From contig NZ_JHYO01000005.1 in NCBI RefSeq assembly GCF_000688235.1, positions 1-64,000 of the forward strand: a DNA stretch of 64,000 bases, in the 5' to 3' direction. Under the pieces are notes generated by a model. The model had not been told where the DNA came from. It saw only the letters and a list, made by a program, of their open reading frames with translations, and ran no database searches. Positions 17,691 to 28,944 of this stretch are shown piece after piece (the first letter of the stretch is position 1; every line of letters starts with the position of its first letter). This DNA comes from Terasakiella pusilla DSM 6293 (GTDB taxonomy: Bacteria > Pseudomonadota > Alphaproteobacteria > Rhodospirillales > Terasakiellaceae). The translations under genes and the position numbers were made by a program.

Positions 17691-18512
17691 GTGAGCACTC
17701 CTGATATTTCATCAAATACAATGCCTCTTATGGAGCATCTTATTGAGCTGAAAAACAGACTGACTGTTGCTGTTGGCGCTTTATTGATTGCTTTTATCGG
17801 ATGTTATTATTTTTCCAGTAATATCTACGCCTTTTTGGTCGAGCCATTGGCCCAGCTGTTGGCAGAAATGGGCGGAAATCGTCGTATGATCTATACGGCG
17901 CTGCATGAAGCCTTTTTCACCCAGTTGAAGGTGTCTTTTTTTGCGGCTTTCCTAATCGCTTTTCCCGTTATTGCGACCCAGTTCTGGCGTTTCCTTGCGC
18001 CTGGTCTTTACAAGAATGAAAAGGCAGCCCTCGCTCCTTATCTGGTGCTCTCCCCTATCCTTTTTCTGATGGGTAGCGCACTTGTTTATTATTTCATCAT
18101 GCCGATGGCTTGGAAGTTTTTCCTGAGCTTTGAAACAATGGGATTGGATGGCTCCCTTCCCATTCAGTTGGAAGCCAAGGTCAATGAATATTTGTCCTTG
18201 GTGATGAAGTTAATCTTTGCGTTTGGTATTAGCTTCCAGTTACCGCTGGTGCTGACTTTGTTGGCTCGTGTGGGGTTTGCGACCTCGCGCGGGTTAGCGG
18301 CAAAACGTAAGTATGCGGTGGTGATTACCTTTGCTTTTGCGGCCTTTATGACGCCACCTGATTTAATCTCTCAAGTCGGACTGGCAATTCCCATTCTTTT
18401 TCTTTATGAAGTGTCCATTCTTTCGGTGCGCGCGATTGAAAAGAAACGTGCTGACATCGTAGAAGATGAAGATGAAGACGACTTTGAAGAAACTGACTTC
18501 AACATGACTTAA
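17691..18512 (+). CDS. tatC: Sec-independent translocase TatC
   Basis: 273 residues from a GTG start, six membrane segments. The N-terminal [14 protein letters not shown] (the HLxELRxR-like motif), [14 protein letters not shown] and the segment [15 protein letters not shown] are TatC signatures. It is the main recognition subunit for twin-arginine signal peptides. The C-terminus is a short, very acidic tail ([12 protein letters not shown]). Confidence 0.96.
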   Translation: MSTPDISSNTMPLMEHLIELKNRLTVAVGALLIAFIGCYYFSSNIYAFLVEPLAQLLAEMGGNRRMIYTALHEAFFTQLKVSFFAAFLIAFPVIATQFWRFLAPGLYKNEKAALAPYLVLSPILFLMGSALVYYFIMPMAWKFFLSFETMGLDGSLPIQLEAKVNEYLSLVMKLIFAFGISFQLPLVLTLLARVGFATSRGLAAKRKYAVVITFAFAAFMTPPDLISQVGLAIPILFLYEVSILSVRAIEKKRADIVEDEDEDDFEETDFNMT

Positions 18513-18523
18513 GGCCAAAACCT

Positions 18524-19801
18524 ATGTTTGATATTAAATGGATCCGCGATAACCCTGCCGAATTTGATGCCGGCATGGCAAAACGAGGCTTGGAAGCACA
18601 AAGCGAAAAACTGATCGCATTAGATACGGACCGCCGTGATCTTTTGACACAGGCGCAAGACGTCCAAGCCGAGCGTAACAAGCTATCCAAAGAGATTGGG
18701 ATTGCGAAACGTGAAGGACGTGATGCGTCCGATATCATGGAGCAGGTTTCCCAGTCGAAAAGCAAACAGGCGGAATTGGAAGACTTGGCAAAAGCCAAGG
18801 ATAGTGAACTTGAACTCGCTTTGATGTCTTTGCCCAATATTCCTGCCGATGATGTGCCGGAAGGTGAAAGCGAAGACGACAACGTTGAAGTCCGTAAATG
18901 GGGTGAAATTCCAAACCTTGGATTTGAACCCAAAGAACATTTCGATATTGGGGAACGTCTTGGTCAAATGGACTTTGAGACCGCCGCCAAAATCTCCGGC
19001 TCACGTTTTGTGATCCTGTCGGGTGCACTTGCCCGTATGGAACGTGCACTGGCAGCTTACATGCTTGACCTGCACACCATGAAACACGGCTATACAGAAG
19101 TAAACCCGCCAGCATTGGTGAAAGACCCTGCCCTTTACGGGACGGGGCAGTTGCCTAAGTTTTCTGAAGACCTATTCCGCACGGAAGAAGGTTTTTGGAT
19201 GATCCCGACGGCTGAAGTCCCACTGACGAATATGGTCAATGGTGATATCTTGGCGGAAGAAAGCCTACCACGTCGTTACACGGCGATGACATGGTGTTTC
19301 CGTTCTGAAGCAGGCTCTGCGGGTAAAGATACACGCGGCATGATCCGCCAGCACCAGTTCACCAAGGTTGAGATGGTCAGCATCGTTACGCCAGAAGAGT
19401 CTGACGCGGAACTTGAGCGCATGACAGGTTGTGCTGAGGCTGTTTTGCAAGGACTGAAGCTGCCCTATCGGGTCATTACACTCTGTACTGGTGATATGGG
19501 CTTTACCGCGCGTCGCACGTTCGATATTGAAGTGTGGTTGCCGGGTCAAGATCAGTACCGCGAAATTTCTTCCTGTTCCACAACAGGTGACTTCCAAGCG
19601 CGCCGTATGAAGACACGTTACCGTAAAGAAGGTGAGAAAAAGCCGGTTCATGTCCATACCTTGAACGGGTCCGGTCTGGCCGTTGGACGTTGTCTTGTGG
19701 CTGTTCTTGAAAATTATCAGCAAGAAGACGGTAGTGTCATCGTCCCTGAGGTTCTACGTCCTTATATGGGCGGTCTTGAGGTCATTGAGCCAAACAAATG
19801 A
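18524..19801 (+). CDS. serS: Seryl-tRNA synthetase
   Basis: 425 residues, class II synthetase. An N-terminal coiled-coil arm (about 1-105) that grips tRNA-Ser precedes the catalytic domain with motif 2 ([22 protein letters not shown]) and motif 3 ([20 protein letters not shown]). Follows tatC after 11 bases; its stop overlaps the surE start (ATGA). Confidence 0.97.
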   Translation: MFDIKWIRDNPAEFDAGMAKRGLEAQSEKLIALDTDRRDLLTQAQDVQAERNKLSKEIGIAKREGRDASDIMEQVSQSKSKQAELEDLAKAKDSELELALMSLPNIPADDVPEGESEDDNVEVRKWGEIPNLGFEPKEHFDIGERLGQMDFETAAKISGSRFVILSGALARMERALAAYMLDLHTMKHGYTEVNPPALVKDPALYGTGQLPKFSEDLFRTEEGFWMIPTAEVPLTNMVNGDILAEESLPRRYTAMTWCFRSEAGSAGKDTRGMIRQHQFTKVEMVSIVTPEESDAELERMTGCAEAVLQGLKLPYRVITLCTGDMGFTARRTFDIEVWLPGQDQYREISSCSTTGDFQARRMKTRYRKEGEKKPVHVHTLNGSGLAVGRCLVAVLENYQQEDGSVIVPEVLRPYMGGLEVIEPNK

Positions 19802-20568
19802 TCGATCTTTCAACAGCCCGCATCCTGATTTCCAATGATGATGGTATTCATGCACCGGGTTTGAAAGTCCTTGAAACCATCGCAAAGTCCATTTGTGATG
19901 ATGTCTGGGTTGTTGCGCCTGAAACTGAACAGAGCGCAACCGGTCATTCCCTTACCCTTCGTCGTCCGTTACGTATCCATAAGCATGGCGAAAAACGCTA
20001 TAGTGTAGACGGTACCCCCACAGACTCGGTTCTGTTGGCGATGAACGAGATTATGAAAGATCATAAGCCCAACCTCGTTCTGTCTGGTGTAAACCGTGGC
20101 GGTAATTTGGGGGAAGATGTGACCTATTCTGGTACTGTTGCGGCAGCGATGGAAGCAACATTGCTGGGTGTACCTGCGATTGCCCTGTCTCAGTATTTTG
20201 AAGATAGCAACCGTGTGGAATGGGAAACGGCACTTGCCCATGGGCCAGATGTGATCCGTAATCTGTTAAAGGCGACATGGCCAGCCAATACGCTGATGAA
20301 TGTCAATTTCCCGGATTTGATCTCTAAATTGGTTAAGGGGGTAAGCTATACCCGACAAGGGCGACGTAAAATTGGGGATGATCTTGCCAAAGGTTACGAC
20401 CCCCGCGGGGAGGAATATTTCTGGATCGGCGCGCTGCGTAGTCAGCAAGAATTTCTGCAAGGCACGGACCTGCATGCCATTGTTAATGGGTCAATTTCAG
20501 TTAGCCCGATTTCACTCGACTTCACCGATATGACAACGCTTAAAAAAATGCAGGAGGCGGGTCAATGA
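19798..20568 (+). CDS. surE: 5'/3'-nucleotidase SurE
   Basis: 256 residues. Metal-dependent nucleoside monophosphatase linked to stationary-phase survival. [14 protein letters not shown] carries the Asp-Asp metal pair (D14/D15) and [26 protein letters not shown] and [25 protein letters not shown] are family motifs, with the metal-binding Asn in the last. Overlaps serS and pcm by four bases at each end. Confidence 0.96.
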   Translation: MIDLSTARILISNDDGIHAPGLKVLETIAKSICDDVWVVAPETEQSATGHSLTLRRPLRIHKHGEKRYSVDGTPTDSVLLAMNEIMKDHKPNLVLSGVNRGGNLGEDVTYSGTVAAAMEATLLGVPAIALSQYFEDSNRVEWETALAHGPDVIRNLLKATWPANTLMNVNFPDLISKLVKGVSYTRQGRRKIGDDLAKGYDPRGEEYFWIGALRSQQEFLQGTDLHAIVNGSISVSPISLDFTDMTTLKKMQEAGQ

Positions 20569-21200
20569 CGATAGAAGCCTCCAAAATCCGGCTATTGATG
20601 GAACTACGCAGACGTGGGATTACGGATACGGCGGTGTTGTCTGCGATTGAACGAATCCCGCGCGAAAAATTCGTTACCGAGACTTTTCAGGATCAGGCGT
20701 ATGAAAATATCGCCCTACCCATCGGGTATAACCAAACCCTGAGCCAGCCCTATATCGTCGCCTTAATGACCGAGTCGTTAAAGGTTGGGGATCGAATGAA
20801 GGTCTTGGAAATCGGCACCGGATCTGGTTATCAAGCCTTGGTTTTAGCTAAACTTTGTCGGCGTCTTTATACGATTGAACGTCATAAACCTTTGTTGGAG
20901 CAAGCAAAGGCGCGTTTTGATCTGTTTTCGCAAACCAATATCGTCGCAAAATGCGATGATGGGACCAAAGGCTGGCGGGAACAGGCCCCTTTTGATCGGA
21001 TCATGATTACAGCGGCCGCTGAAGACGTCCCCCCTGCCCTTGCAGACCAATTGGCAATTGGCGGGATTATGGTCGCACCGATTGGGGAAGATAAGTCCTC
21101 CCAATTTTTAATCCGCGTGACCCGCACCGACGAAGGCTTTGATGTTGAAGAGTTGGAACAAGTACGATTTGTTCCCTTAATCCCTGATTTGCCAGAATAA
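20565..21200 (+). CDS. pcm: Protein-L-isoaspartate O-methyltransferase
   Basis: 211 residues. It methylates isoaspartyl damage in proteins for repair, using S-adenosylmethionine. Motifs: NQTLSQPYIVALMTE (about 56-70) with the substrate-binding segment, SAM motif I VLEIGTGSGYQALVLA (80-95), and FDRIMITAAAEDVPPAL. The surE-pcm pair is a classic repair operon. A shorter paralogue is at 30585-31238. Confidence 0.95.
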   Translation: MTIEASKIRLLMELRRRGITDTAVLSAIERIPREKFVTETFQDQAYENIALPIGYNQTLSQPYIVALMTESLKVGDRMKVLEIGTGSGYQALVLAKLCRRLYTIERHKPLLEQAKARFDLFSQTNIVAKCDDGTKGWREQAPFDRIMITAAAEDVPPALADQLAIGGIMVAPIGEDKSSQFLIRVTRTDEGFDVEELEQVRFVPLIPDLPE

Positions 21201-21238
21201 AATTGAAAGGCCGCGCCCGTCTTGGCATAATCCGCACC

Positions 21239-22207
21239 ATGGTTTGTAAATGGAAACATATCGCCCTTGTTGTTGCAGGTTTTACCCTGTCTTCTTGTGG
21301 CTGGGTGGAAATCCCCGCTGATGGCTCACATGGGGGGACAACTTACAAACGTTCCCCAAGCGTACAGCAGACTGCCCCGGCAAAACCGATGGAAATTCCA
21401 GGGACATTGATCGTCCAAAAAGGCGACACGGTCTATGCGATTTCCCGGCGTACAGGTGCATCTGTGCGTGACATTATCGATACAAACCAGCTTAAGGCAC
21501 CTTTTCATTTAAAGGCAGGTCAACGTTTACGCCTGCCGCAGTCGCCTTATCACACTGTTCAAAAAGGCGATACGCTCTATTCTGTCTCGCGGGATTATCG
21601 CACGGATGTGTATACGCTGGCGAAGGTCAATAACCTAAAGCCCCCTTTTACCCTTATTCCGGGGCAACAGCTTAAGCTACCGAGCAAAAACAATCTGACA
21701 ACCGCGTCCAAAACGCTAAAACCTGCCGCCCGTATTTTGGCGGAACCGAAAAATAAACCGAAAACGACCACGCAAAAAGCGGCGCCGCGGATCAGTAAAC
21801 AAGCCATCCCAAAACCACCGCCACGTTCCAGTAGTCGCTTTGCATGGCCCGCACAGGGCAAACTATTGTCCTCTTTTGGCGCGAAGAAAAACGGCTTGCG
21901 CAATGATGGGATCAACATCGCCGCCCAACGTGGCACACCGATTAAAGCCTCAGAAAATGGTGTTGTGGCATATAGCGGAAATGAATTACGCGGTTTTGGC
22001 AATATGATCCTGCTAAAACATTCCGGCGGATGGATTACAGCTTACGCCCATGCGGATCAATTGTTGGTTAAGCGTGGTCAAAAGATCAAAAAGGGACAGG
22101 TCATCGGTAAAGTTGGGAGCTCCGGCGGCGTAACGACCCCACAGCTCCACTTCGAGATCCGAAAAGGTATGGATCCGGTGGACCCTAAAAAACATCTTAG
22201 CGGATAA
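21239..22207 (+). CDS. LysM lipoprotein with degenerate LytM (M23) domain, NlpD-like
   Basis: 322 residues from the ATG at 21239, chosen because it places a lipoprotein signal (FTLSSCGW, Cys at about residue 20) at the N-terminus. Two LysM repeats that bind peptidoglycan (TLIVQKGDTVYAIS and HTVQKGDTLYSVS) lead through a Lys/Pro-rich linker to an M23 domain. There the usual zinc pattern HxxxD reads RNDGIN and the final HxH reads QLHFEIR, so the ligands are substituted and peptidase activity is unlikely. Such proteins activate cell-wall amidases (NlpD, EnvC, DipM types). Last gene of the tat-to-NlpD run, 38 bases after pcm. Confidence 0.88.
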   Translation: MVCKWKHIALVVAGFTLSSCGWVEIPADGSHGGTTYKRSPSVQQTAPAKPMEIPGTLIVQKGDTVYAISRRTGASVRDIIDTNQLKAPFHLKAGQRLRLPQSPYHTVQKGDTLYSVSRDYRTDVYTLAKVNNLKPPFTLIPGQQLKLPSKNNLTTASKTLKPAARILAEPKNKPKTTTQKAAPRISKQAIPKPPPRSSSRFAWPAQGKLLSSFGAKKNGLRNDGINIAAQRGTPIKASENGVVAYSGNELRGFGNMILLKHSGGWITAYAHADQLLVKRGQKIKKGQVIGKVGSSGGVTTPQLHFEIRKGMDPVDPKKHLSG

Positions 22208-22243
22208 AAAAATGCCCTCAGTGAAAACCGAGGGCATTTTTAG
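22207..22243. terminator. Bidirectional terminator between nlpD-like gene and ilvD
   Basis: AAATGCCCTC (to 22219) pairs with GAGGGCATTT (from 22230) with a 10-nt loop, A-run on the left and T-run on the right, so it can stop both the rightward and the leftward transcripts. Confidence 0.85.
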
Positions 22244-22266
22244 TGTCTTACGTAACGGGAGCGATT

Positions 22267-24123
22267 TTACAAGTTTTCGATCTTCGTTACATCGCGCACA
22301 GCACCTTTATCCGCACTGGTCGCCATTGCCGCATAAGCACGTAAGGCCATGCTGACTTTACGATCACGTGGTTTAACCGGTTTCCAAGCCGCCTCGCCTT
22401 TTGCATCCATCGCTTTGCGGCGGGCATCAAGGTCAGCATCAGAAATTTTCAGGTTAATGCTGCGGTTCGGGATATCGATCTCGATGATATCGCCTTCTTC
22501 AATCAAACCGATTGCACCGCCATTTGCGGCTTCAGGGGACGCATGACCGATGGACAGACCAGATGTCCCACCAGAGAAACGACCGTCTGTCAGCAAGGCA
22601 CATTCTTTACCAAGGCCCATGGATTTCAGGTAGCTGGTTGGATAGAGCATCTCTTGCATGCCCGGCCCACCTTTTGGTCCTTCGTAGCGAATGATCACAA
22701 TGTCACCGGATTTAACTTCACCTGCCAAAATACGCGCAACGCCTTCGTCCTGGCTTTCGCATACGCGGGCGGTCCCGTTAAAGGTCCAGATGCTTTCATC
22801 AACGCCTGCGGTTTTAACAACGCAGCCATCAAGTGCGATATTCCCGTAAAGGACAGCCAAACCACCGTCTTTGGTGAAGGCGTCTTCCACATCACGTACA
22901 ACGCCTTTGGCACGATCTAAATCCAGTTCTTTGTAACGCGCCGCTTGGGAGAAGGCTTCCTGTGTCGGGATGCCACCCGGTGCCGCTTTATAAAAATGAT
23001 GAACTTCTTCAGAGTCGTTACGTACGATATCCCACTGATCAATCGCGTCGCCCAGTGTTTTTGCGTGGACGGTGGACACATTGCGGTTGATTAATCCCCC
23101 GCGGTCCAAGGAACCTAAAATTCCCATGATCCCCCCAGCACGGTGGACATCTTCGATATGGACGTTGGCAACCGCCGGTGCGACTTTAGACAAGCAAGGG
23201 ACTTTGCGCGACAGGGAGTCCATGTCTTTCATGGTGAAGTCTACTTCAGCTTCACGCGCAATCGCCAACAAGTGCAGGATGGTGTTGGTTGAGCCGCCCA
23301 TGGCGATATCCAACGTCATGGCATTTTCAAACGCTTCGTAAGTGGCGATTCCGCGCGGGGTGACACTCGCATCGTCTTGTTCGTAGTATCGTTTGCAGAT
23401 TTCAACAGCCGTGCGGCCGGCTTCTTCAAACAGGGCGCGACGATCAGCATGTGTTGCAACAATAGTGCCGTTGCCCGGCAGGGACAGGCCCAAGGCTTCA
23501 GACAGGCAGTTCATGGAGTTTGCAGTAAACATACCGGAACATGACCCACACGTCGGGCATGCGCTGCGCTCAATCTCGTTAACTTCTTCGTCTGACACGT
23601 TTGGATCAGCTGCTTTGACCATAGCATCAACCAGATCTAGAGAATGTTCAATGTCATTGATGGTCACTTTACCGGCTTCCATCGGTCCACCTGAAACAAA
23701 GACAGTCGGAATGTTCAGGCGCATGGAGGCCATCAACATACCCGGCGTGATTTTGTCACAGTTGGAGATGCAAACCATCGCATCTGCGCAATGGGCATTG
23801 ACCATATATTCAACGCTATCTGCGATCAGGTCACGTGAAGGCAAGCTGTATAGCATCCCGTCATGGCCCATGGCGATGCCGTCATCAACGGCGATGGTAT
23901 TGAATTCTTTTGCAATACCGCCTGCTTTTTCAATTTCACGTGCGACAAGCTGGCCTAGGTCTTTTAGGTGGACGTGGCCCGGAACAAATTGTGTGAAGGA
24001 GTTGACCACCGCGATAATCGGCTTGTCAAAGTCCCCGTCTTTCATACCGGTTGCGCGCCATAATGCGCGGGCACCAGCCATATTGCGTCCGTGTGTCGTT
24101 GTACGTGAACGATATTCAGGCAT
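22267..24123 (-). CDS. ilvD: Dihydroxy-acid dehydratase
   Basis: 618 residues from the ATG at 24123 ([17 protein letters not shown]), which has AAGGAT upstream; an in-frame extension to 24162 looks spurious. Penultimate step of valine and isoleucine synthesis, also feeding pantothenate. Cluster cysteines lie in [12 protein letters not shown] and [18 protein letters not shown]. The [20 protein letters not shown] segment near the C-terminus is the family signature. Monocistronic. Confidence 0.97.
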   Translation of the reverse strand: MPEYRSRTTTHGRNMAGARALWRATGMKDGDFDKPIIAVVNSFTQFVPGHVHLKDLGQLVAREIEKAGGIAKEFNTIAVDDGIAMGHDGMLYSLPSRDLIADSVEYMVNAHCADAMVCISNCDKITPGMLMASMRLNIPTVFVSGGPMEAGKVTINDIEHSLDLVDAMVKAADPNVSDEEVNEIERSACPTCGSCSGMFTANSMNCLSEALGLSLPGNGTIVATHADRRALFEEAGRTAVEICKRYYEQDDASVTPRGIATYEAFENAMTLDIAMGGSTNTILHLLAIAREAEVDFTMKDMDSLSRKVPCLSKVAPAVANVHIEDVHRAGGIMGILGSLDRGGLINRNVSTVHAKTLGDAIDQWDIVRNDSEEVHHFYKAAPGGIPTQEAFSQAARYKELDLDRAKGVVRDVEDAFTKDGGLAVLYGNIALDGCVVKTAGVDESIWTFNGTARVCESQDEGVARILAGEVKSGDIVIIRYEGPKGGPGMQEMLYPTSYLKSMGLGKECALLTDGRFSGGTSGLSIGHASPEAANGGAIGLIEEGDIIEIDIPNRSINLKISDADLDARRKAMDAKGEAAWKPVKPRDRKVSMALRAYAAMATSADKGAVRDVTKIENL

Positions 24124-24213
24124 GTTCTCTATCCTTACGGTCTTTAAATTATGTAGCCCCACCTAAACAGGCAGGGCTGTTAACATAGCTATCTCTGTAT
24201 GGTTTGGAAAGTA

Positions 24214-24735
24214 TTATACGCTAGAAGCTATATAATGTGATCCAATTCCTAGCGATTCTGAAAGATCATTACCATCAGGTGTGATCAAAAGTGTCTTTAA
24301 CCCATAGGAATGACCCAAGGCGATCTCGTTTAAGGGATCTGAACAGACAAGCAGAATACGTTGATTCTCGGCGAGAGGAAACTTTTTCTTTAGGTTCGAG
24401 AAATCCCCCCGCAAAAGAATGCGTTCTGGTGCGAAGGAAAAGCCAAGATAATTGACGCGGCGGGCTAATTCTTCCCGCGACGCATCTGTTTCTGTTGTAA
24501 AAATGGCGAGCTTTCTTTCCTTGCGGCGCAAAGTGGGGACAAGCACGGCACCGGCGGGAAGTGTTTTACCATTGCGGCACAGGGTACCTTCAGCACTAAA
24601 AATCACCACTTCAAAATCGTGTGCAATATCAAGGACGCCAGCGATAGCCACGGACTCTGTGGGTTGGCCATCACAAAGCCCCGGCACTAGAGAGCCCGGA
24701 GGTAAATTAAATCCCGACAATGAATTTGACGCCAT
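24214..24735 (-). CDS. HAD-like (class IIA) protein lacking catalytic Asp residues
   Basis: 173 residues. The order FEVVIFSAEGTLCRNGKTLPAGAVLVPTLR, then KLAIFTTETDASREELARRVNYLGF, then a C-terminal LNEIALGHSYGLKTLLI follows the NagD-like class IIA HAD plan. The nucleophile motif, normally DxDGT, reads SAEGT, so both Asp are replaced. The protein is also much shorter than the roughly 260-280 residues of NagD-type enzymes, and no cap domain is apparent. It may be a non-catalytic binding protein or a decaying enzyme; the frame is intact. Between ilvD and an unknown membrane protein gene, same strand. Confidence 0.6.
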   Translation of the reverse strand: MASNSLSGFNLPPGSLVPGLCDGQPTESVAIAGVLDIAHDFEVVIFSAEGTLCRNGKTLPAGAVLVPTLRRKERKLAIFTTETDASREELARRVNYLGFSFAPERILLRGDFSNLKKKFPLAENQRILLVCSDPLNEIALGHSYGLKTLLITPDGNDLSESLGIGSHYIASSV

Positions 24736-24815
24736 ATAGTCCTCACCCGCTTGTGTTTGTTTCTTTCTTCAAGATGTAGGGAGAAGACATAAAAATCCAA
24801 TAGGTGAGTTGAAAT

Positions 24816-25322
24816 TTATTTTGGTGGAATGGCCTTCCCCATGGCGTTCAGCGTTTTTTCAAGTTCTTTTGCTTTGTTTTTCAAATCTTTTTCCATCTGT
24901 TTGATTTGGCGATCAAGGGAGACGGCGTTGTTATATGCCCGCTGTCTTTTTGCGGCCGTTGATTTTTTTATGGCTTTACGCGCTGCCCATTCGCCTGCAT
25001 GTGCAAGCACGACGATGCCGGCGATCATGCAGATCATGCCAGCCAACATATAGTCCAGTTTACCAAAGGCCGCAGCGACGCCCCAAAAGCCGATGGTTGC
25101 GATAGAGGAACCAATAACAAAGAGCATACGTCGACTAATCTGATCATCGGATTTATGGATATTTTCAATGTCTTTCATGGAGTTGGCGATCTCCATTCGG
25201 GCGAGTTGCTGCCACTTACTAAAATTCATTCCTTTAAACGGTTCACGGTTTTCACGGATGAAAAGCTCTAGGCGTTTCACAATATATTCCGCGCGTTCTT
25301 CCGGTGTTGGTTCGTTTGCCAT
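24816..25322 (-). CDS. Small membrane protein with coiled-coil tail, unknown function
   Basis: 168 residues. Two adjacent membrane helices (about 66-84 MLFVIGSSIATIGFWGVAA and 90-108 YMLAGMICMIAGIVVLAHAG) are flanked by a charged N-terminal helix (FSKWQQLARMEIANSM) and a long basic/acidic helix likely to form a coiled coil (LDRQIKQMEKDLKNKAKELEKTLNAM). I recognise no family. The ribosome site before the ATG is weak. It lies downstream of valS on the same strand but beyond the valS terminator. Confidence 0.6.
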   Translation of the reverse strand: MANEPTPEERAEYIVKRLELFIRENREPFKGMNFSKWQQLARMEIANSMKDIENIHKSDDQISRRMLFVIGSSIATIGFWGVAAAFGKLDYMLAGMICMIAGIVVLAHAGEWAARKAIKKSTAAKRQRAYNNAVSLDRQIKQMEKDLKNKAKELEKTLNAMGKAIPPK

Positions 25323-25337
25323 CTTGCCTGTCTCGAA

Positions 25338-25375
25338 AAAGAAAAAGCCCTACCCTGTCGAGGGTAAGGCTTTCA
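25338..25375 (-). terminator. Terminator of valS
   Basis: AAAGCC-TACCC (from 25344) pairs with GGGTA-GGCTTT (to 25373) around a TGTCGA loop. On the minus strand it is followed by CTTTTTC. Confidence 0.75.
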
Positions 25376-25402
25376 CTTTACAAGCAACTTGCAAAAAATG
25401 TG

Positions 25403-28039
25403 TTAAAGCGCCGTGGTCAGTCGTGCCAAGGCTTCTTTAAACTTGTCATTTTTTGCCGTCAATTCTGCAACTTTGGTGCGTTCAGTTTCAACAACATCAG
25501 CCGGTGCGTTGGCGACAAACTTTTCATTGGACAGCTTTTTCTCTTTGCCGCCGATGATCTTGTCGAGATTCGCAATCTCTTTTTCCAGACGGGCCTTCTC
25601 AGCATTCACGTCCATGTGATCGACCACATTGATGAAGACGGTAGACTCGCCAACGACTTCCTGGACGCAGCCTTGTGCGATCGCTTCCGTGATCGGCTCG
25701 ACCTTCTGCAGACGGGCCATGCGTTTGATCAGGTCCATGTTGCGTTCCAGACGCTGAACGGTCACATCGCTGGCACCTTGCAGGAACACATCCAACTGAA
25801 CACTGCCCGGTACATTCAGTTCAGAACGGGTCGTACGAATGGTGGAGATCAGATTGACCAACCAATCCATTTCTTCGTTAGCGTCAGCATCTTCCAGCAC
25901 TTTTTGCGGCCAGCTGCTGCTGATCAATTGGTTTGCACGTTCATCGGCCATGGACTCCCATAGCTCTTCTGTAATGTACGGCATGGAGGGGTGCAGAACG
26001 TGGAGAATTTGATCCAAGACCCAAGCAGTTGTGGCTTTGGTTTCTTCAACTGCGGCTTCATCAGCACCATTCAGGATTGGTTTGGTGAATTCCAGATACC
26101 AGTCACAGAAAGTCCCCCATGCAAAGCCGTAAATGGAATTTGCAGACTCGTTGAAACGATACTCTTCAATCTGACGGCCGACTTCAGCGGCGATATCGCC
26201 AACCTTGCCTACGATCCAACGGTTCACCGGATGTTGGACCGCAGCCGGATCAAACCCGTCAACGGGCTTACAGCCGTTCATTTGACAGAAACGCGCCGCA
26301 TTCCATAGTTTGGTTGCAAAGTTACGGTAGCCTTCCACACGGCTTTTTGCGAGCTTGATGTCACGGCCTTGTGCAGCCATCGCAGTCAGTGTGAAACGCA
26401 TCGCGTCCGCACCGAACTCATCAATCATCTCCAGCGGATCAATGACGTTACCTTTGGACTTGGACATTTTCGCCCCATGTTCATCACGAACAAGCGCATG
26501 GATGTACACGTCTTTAAACGGCACTTCCCCCATAAAGTGGATACCCATCATCATCATACGGGCAACCCAGAAGAAGATGATATCAAAGCCAGTAACCAAA
26601 ACGTCCGTAGTATAATATTTTTCCAGCTCAGCCGTTTTTTCAGGCCAACCCAGCGTCGAGAACGGCCAAAGCGCAGAAGAGAACCAGGTATCCAATACGT
26701 CGGTTTCACGGGTCAGTTTAACACCTTCACCTGCGGCTTTCTGTGCCTCTTCCTCAGTCATTTCAACGTAAATATTGCCGTTTTCGTCAAACCATGCCGG
26801 GATTTGATGGCCCCACCAGATTTGGCGGGAGATACACCACGGCTGGATGTTGCGCATCCATTCGTAGTAGGTATTTTCCCATTGTTTGGGCACGAAACGG
26901 GTCTTGCCAGTCTCAACCGCTTCTAAGGCTGGTTTCGCCAGCACTTCTGCATTCACAAACCATTGATCCGTCAGCCAAGGTTCGATCACCACGCCAGAGC
27001 GATCCCCGTAAGGAATGGTCATCGGGTTTTCTTCGATTTTCACCAAAAGGCCGAGGCTTTCCATTTCAGCAACGATTTTTTCACGCGCATCAAAACGATC
27101 CATGCCTTGATATTCAGCTGGTGCATTTTCGTTCAGTTTTGCGTTCAGGTCGAGAACGTTGATGATTTCAAGATCACAGCGCTTGCCCACTTCATAGTCA
27201 TTGAAGTCATGGCCCGGTGTGATTTTAACCGCACCAGAGCCTTTTTCCGGATCAGCATATTCATCGGCTACAATCGGGATTGCACGATTAACGATCGGCA
27301 GGATCACGTTTTTACCGATCAGATCTTTATAGCGTTCATCATCCGGGTGAACCGCAACACCGGTATCGCCCAGCATGGTTTCTGGACGCGTTGTACCGAC
27401 CGTGATGAATTTGCCGTCTTCGCCTTCAAGCGGGTAATTGAAATACCACATCTTGCCGTTGGTTTCGCGTTGCTCCACCTCAAGGTCAGAAATGGCGGTG
27501 TGCAATTTCGGGTCCCAGTTGACCAGCTTTTTATCGCGGTAGATCAGGCCTTCTTTATAAAGTTGAACAAAGACCTTGCGAACGGCTTCTGAACAGCCTT
27601 CGTCCATGGTGAAACGTTCTTTCGCCCAATCAGCAGACGCGCCCAAACGACGAAGCTGCTTAACAATGGTGCCGCCCGATTCCTCTTTCCATTCCCAGAT
27701 CTTGTCGATGAACTTGTCACGACCCAAATCGTGGCGGGTTACACCCTCGCCTTCCAGACGGCGTTCAACAACCATTTGGGTAGCAATCCCTGCATGGTCC
27801 GTGCCGGGTTGCCACAAAGAGTCTTTGCCTTGCATACGGTTGTAGCGGATCAAGATGTCCTGCAACGTGAATGTCAACGCATGGCCCATGTGCAAGCTAC
27901 CTGTCACGTTGGGTGGTGGCATCATGATTGTGTATGGGGCTTTGTCGCTTTGCGTGTTTGCGGCAAATGCGTTGTTATCTTCCCAAAGCTTATAGTGCTT
28001 TTCTTCAACGGCTGCGGGGTTGAATTTCTTGTCCAACAT
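25403..28039 (-). CDS. valS: Valyl-tRNA synthetase
   Basis: 878 residues from the ATG at 28039 (MLDKKFNPAAVEEKHY), the usual start; 11 more codons are open upstream. Class I synthetase with editing. HIGH-type motif PPPNVTGSLHMGHAL, tryptophan-rich active-site loop (IQPWCISRQIWWGHQIPAW), KMSKSKGNVIDP, anticodon-binding helices, and a C-terminal coiled-coil arm (EKARLEKEIANLDKIIGGKEKKL). Lies 109 bases downstream of popZ, as in Caulobacter. Confidence 0.97.
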   Translation of the reverse strand: MLDKKFNPAAVEEKHYKLWEDNNAFAANTQSDKAPYTIMMPPPNVTGSLHMGHALTFTLQDILIRYNRMQGKDSLWQPGTDHAGIATQMVVERRLEGEGVTRHDLGRDKFIDKIWEWKEESGGTIVKQLRRLGASADWAKERFTMDEGCSEAVRKVFVQLYKEGLIYRDKKLVNWDPKLHTAISDLEVEQRETNGKMWYFNYPLEGEDGKFITVGTTRPETMLGDTGVAVHPDDERYKDLIGKNVILPIVNRAIPIVADEYADPEKGSGAVKITPGHDFNDYEVGKRCDLEIINVLDLNAKLNENAPAEYQGMDRFDAREKIVAEMESLGLLVKIEENPMTIPYGDRSGVVIEPWLTDQWFVNAEVLAKPALEAVETGKTRFVPKQWENTYYEWMRNIQPWCISRQIWWGHQIPAWFDENGNIYVEMTEEEAQKAAGEGVKLTRETDVLDTWFSSALWPFSTLGWPEKTAELEKYYTTDVLVTGFDIIFFWVARMMMMGIHFMGEVPFKDVYIHALVRDEHGAKMSKSKGNVIDPLEMIDEFGADAMRFTLTAMAAQGRDIKLAKSRVEGYRNFATKLWNAARFCQMNGCKPVDGFDPAAVQHPVNRWIVGKVGDIAAEVGRQIEEYRFNESANSIYGFAWGTFCDWYLEFTKPILNGADEAAVEETKATTAWVLDQILHVLHPSMPYITEELWESMADERANQLISSSWPQKVLEDADANEEMDWLVNLISTIRTTRSELNVPGSVQLDVFLQGASDVTVQRLERNMDLIKRMARLQKVEPITEAIAQGCVQEVVGESTVFINVVDHMDVNAEKARLEKEIANLDKIIGGKEKKLSNEKFVANAPADVVETERTKVAELTAKNDKFKEALARLTTAL

Positions 28040-28091
28040 GGCTGAGAAGGCCTTCTTTACAAATGGTTTCAATATTTATTCATTTAATAAA

Positions 28092-28124
28092 CGCGAAAAC
28101 GCCCGAGGACAACCCCGGGCGCTT
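28092..28124 (-). terminator. Terminator of popZ
   Basis: On the minus strand a 12-bp stem (with G-T pairs) AAGCGCCCGGGG / CCTCGGGCGTTT encloses a TTGT loop and is followed by TTCGCGTTTATT. Confidence 0.65.
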
Positions 28125-28148
28125 GGCTTTTGATGATTATTTACCGGT

Positions 28149-28868
<720 letters not shown>

Positions 28869-28944
28869 CTTCTTTCACCCGAATCATTAGCGTAAAATAA
28901 TAAATTGCAGTTATGCCTTATTAGTATACGCAGCCTCACATTAA

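Noticed and set aside
23393-24166. A 257-codon open frame opposite ilvD
   Set aside because: Antisense shadow; the ilvD coding strand is unambiguous.
24213-24241. TATAAT on the minus strand before ilvD as its promoter
   Set aside because: The -10 is perfect but no acceptable -35 lies 16-18 bases upstream, and it overlaps the end of the HAD-like gene.
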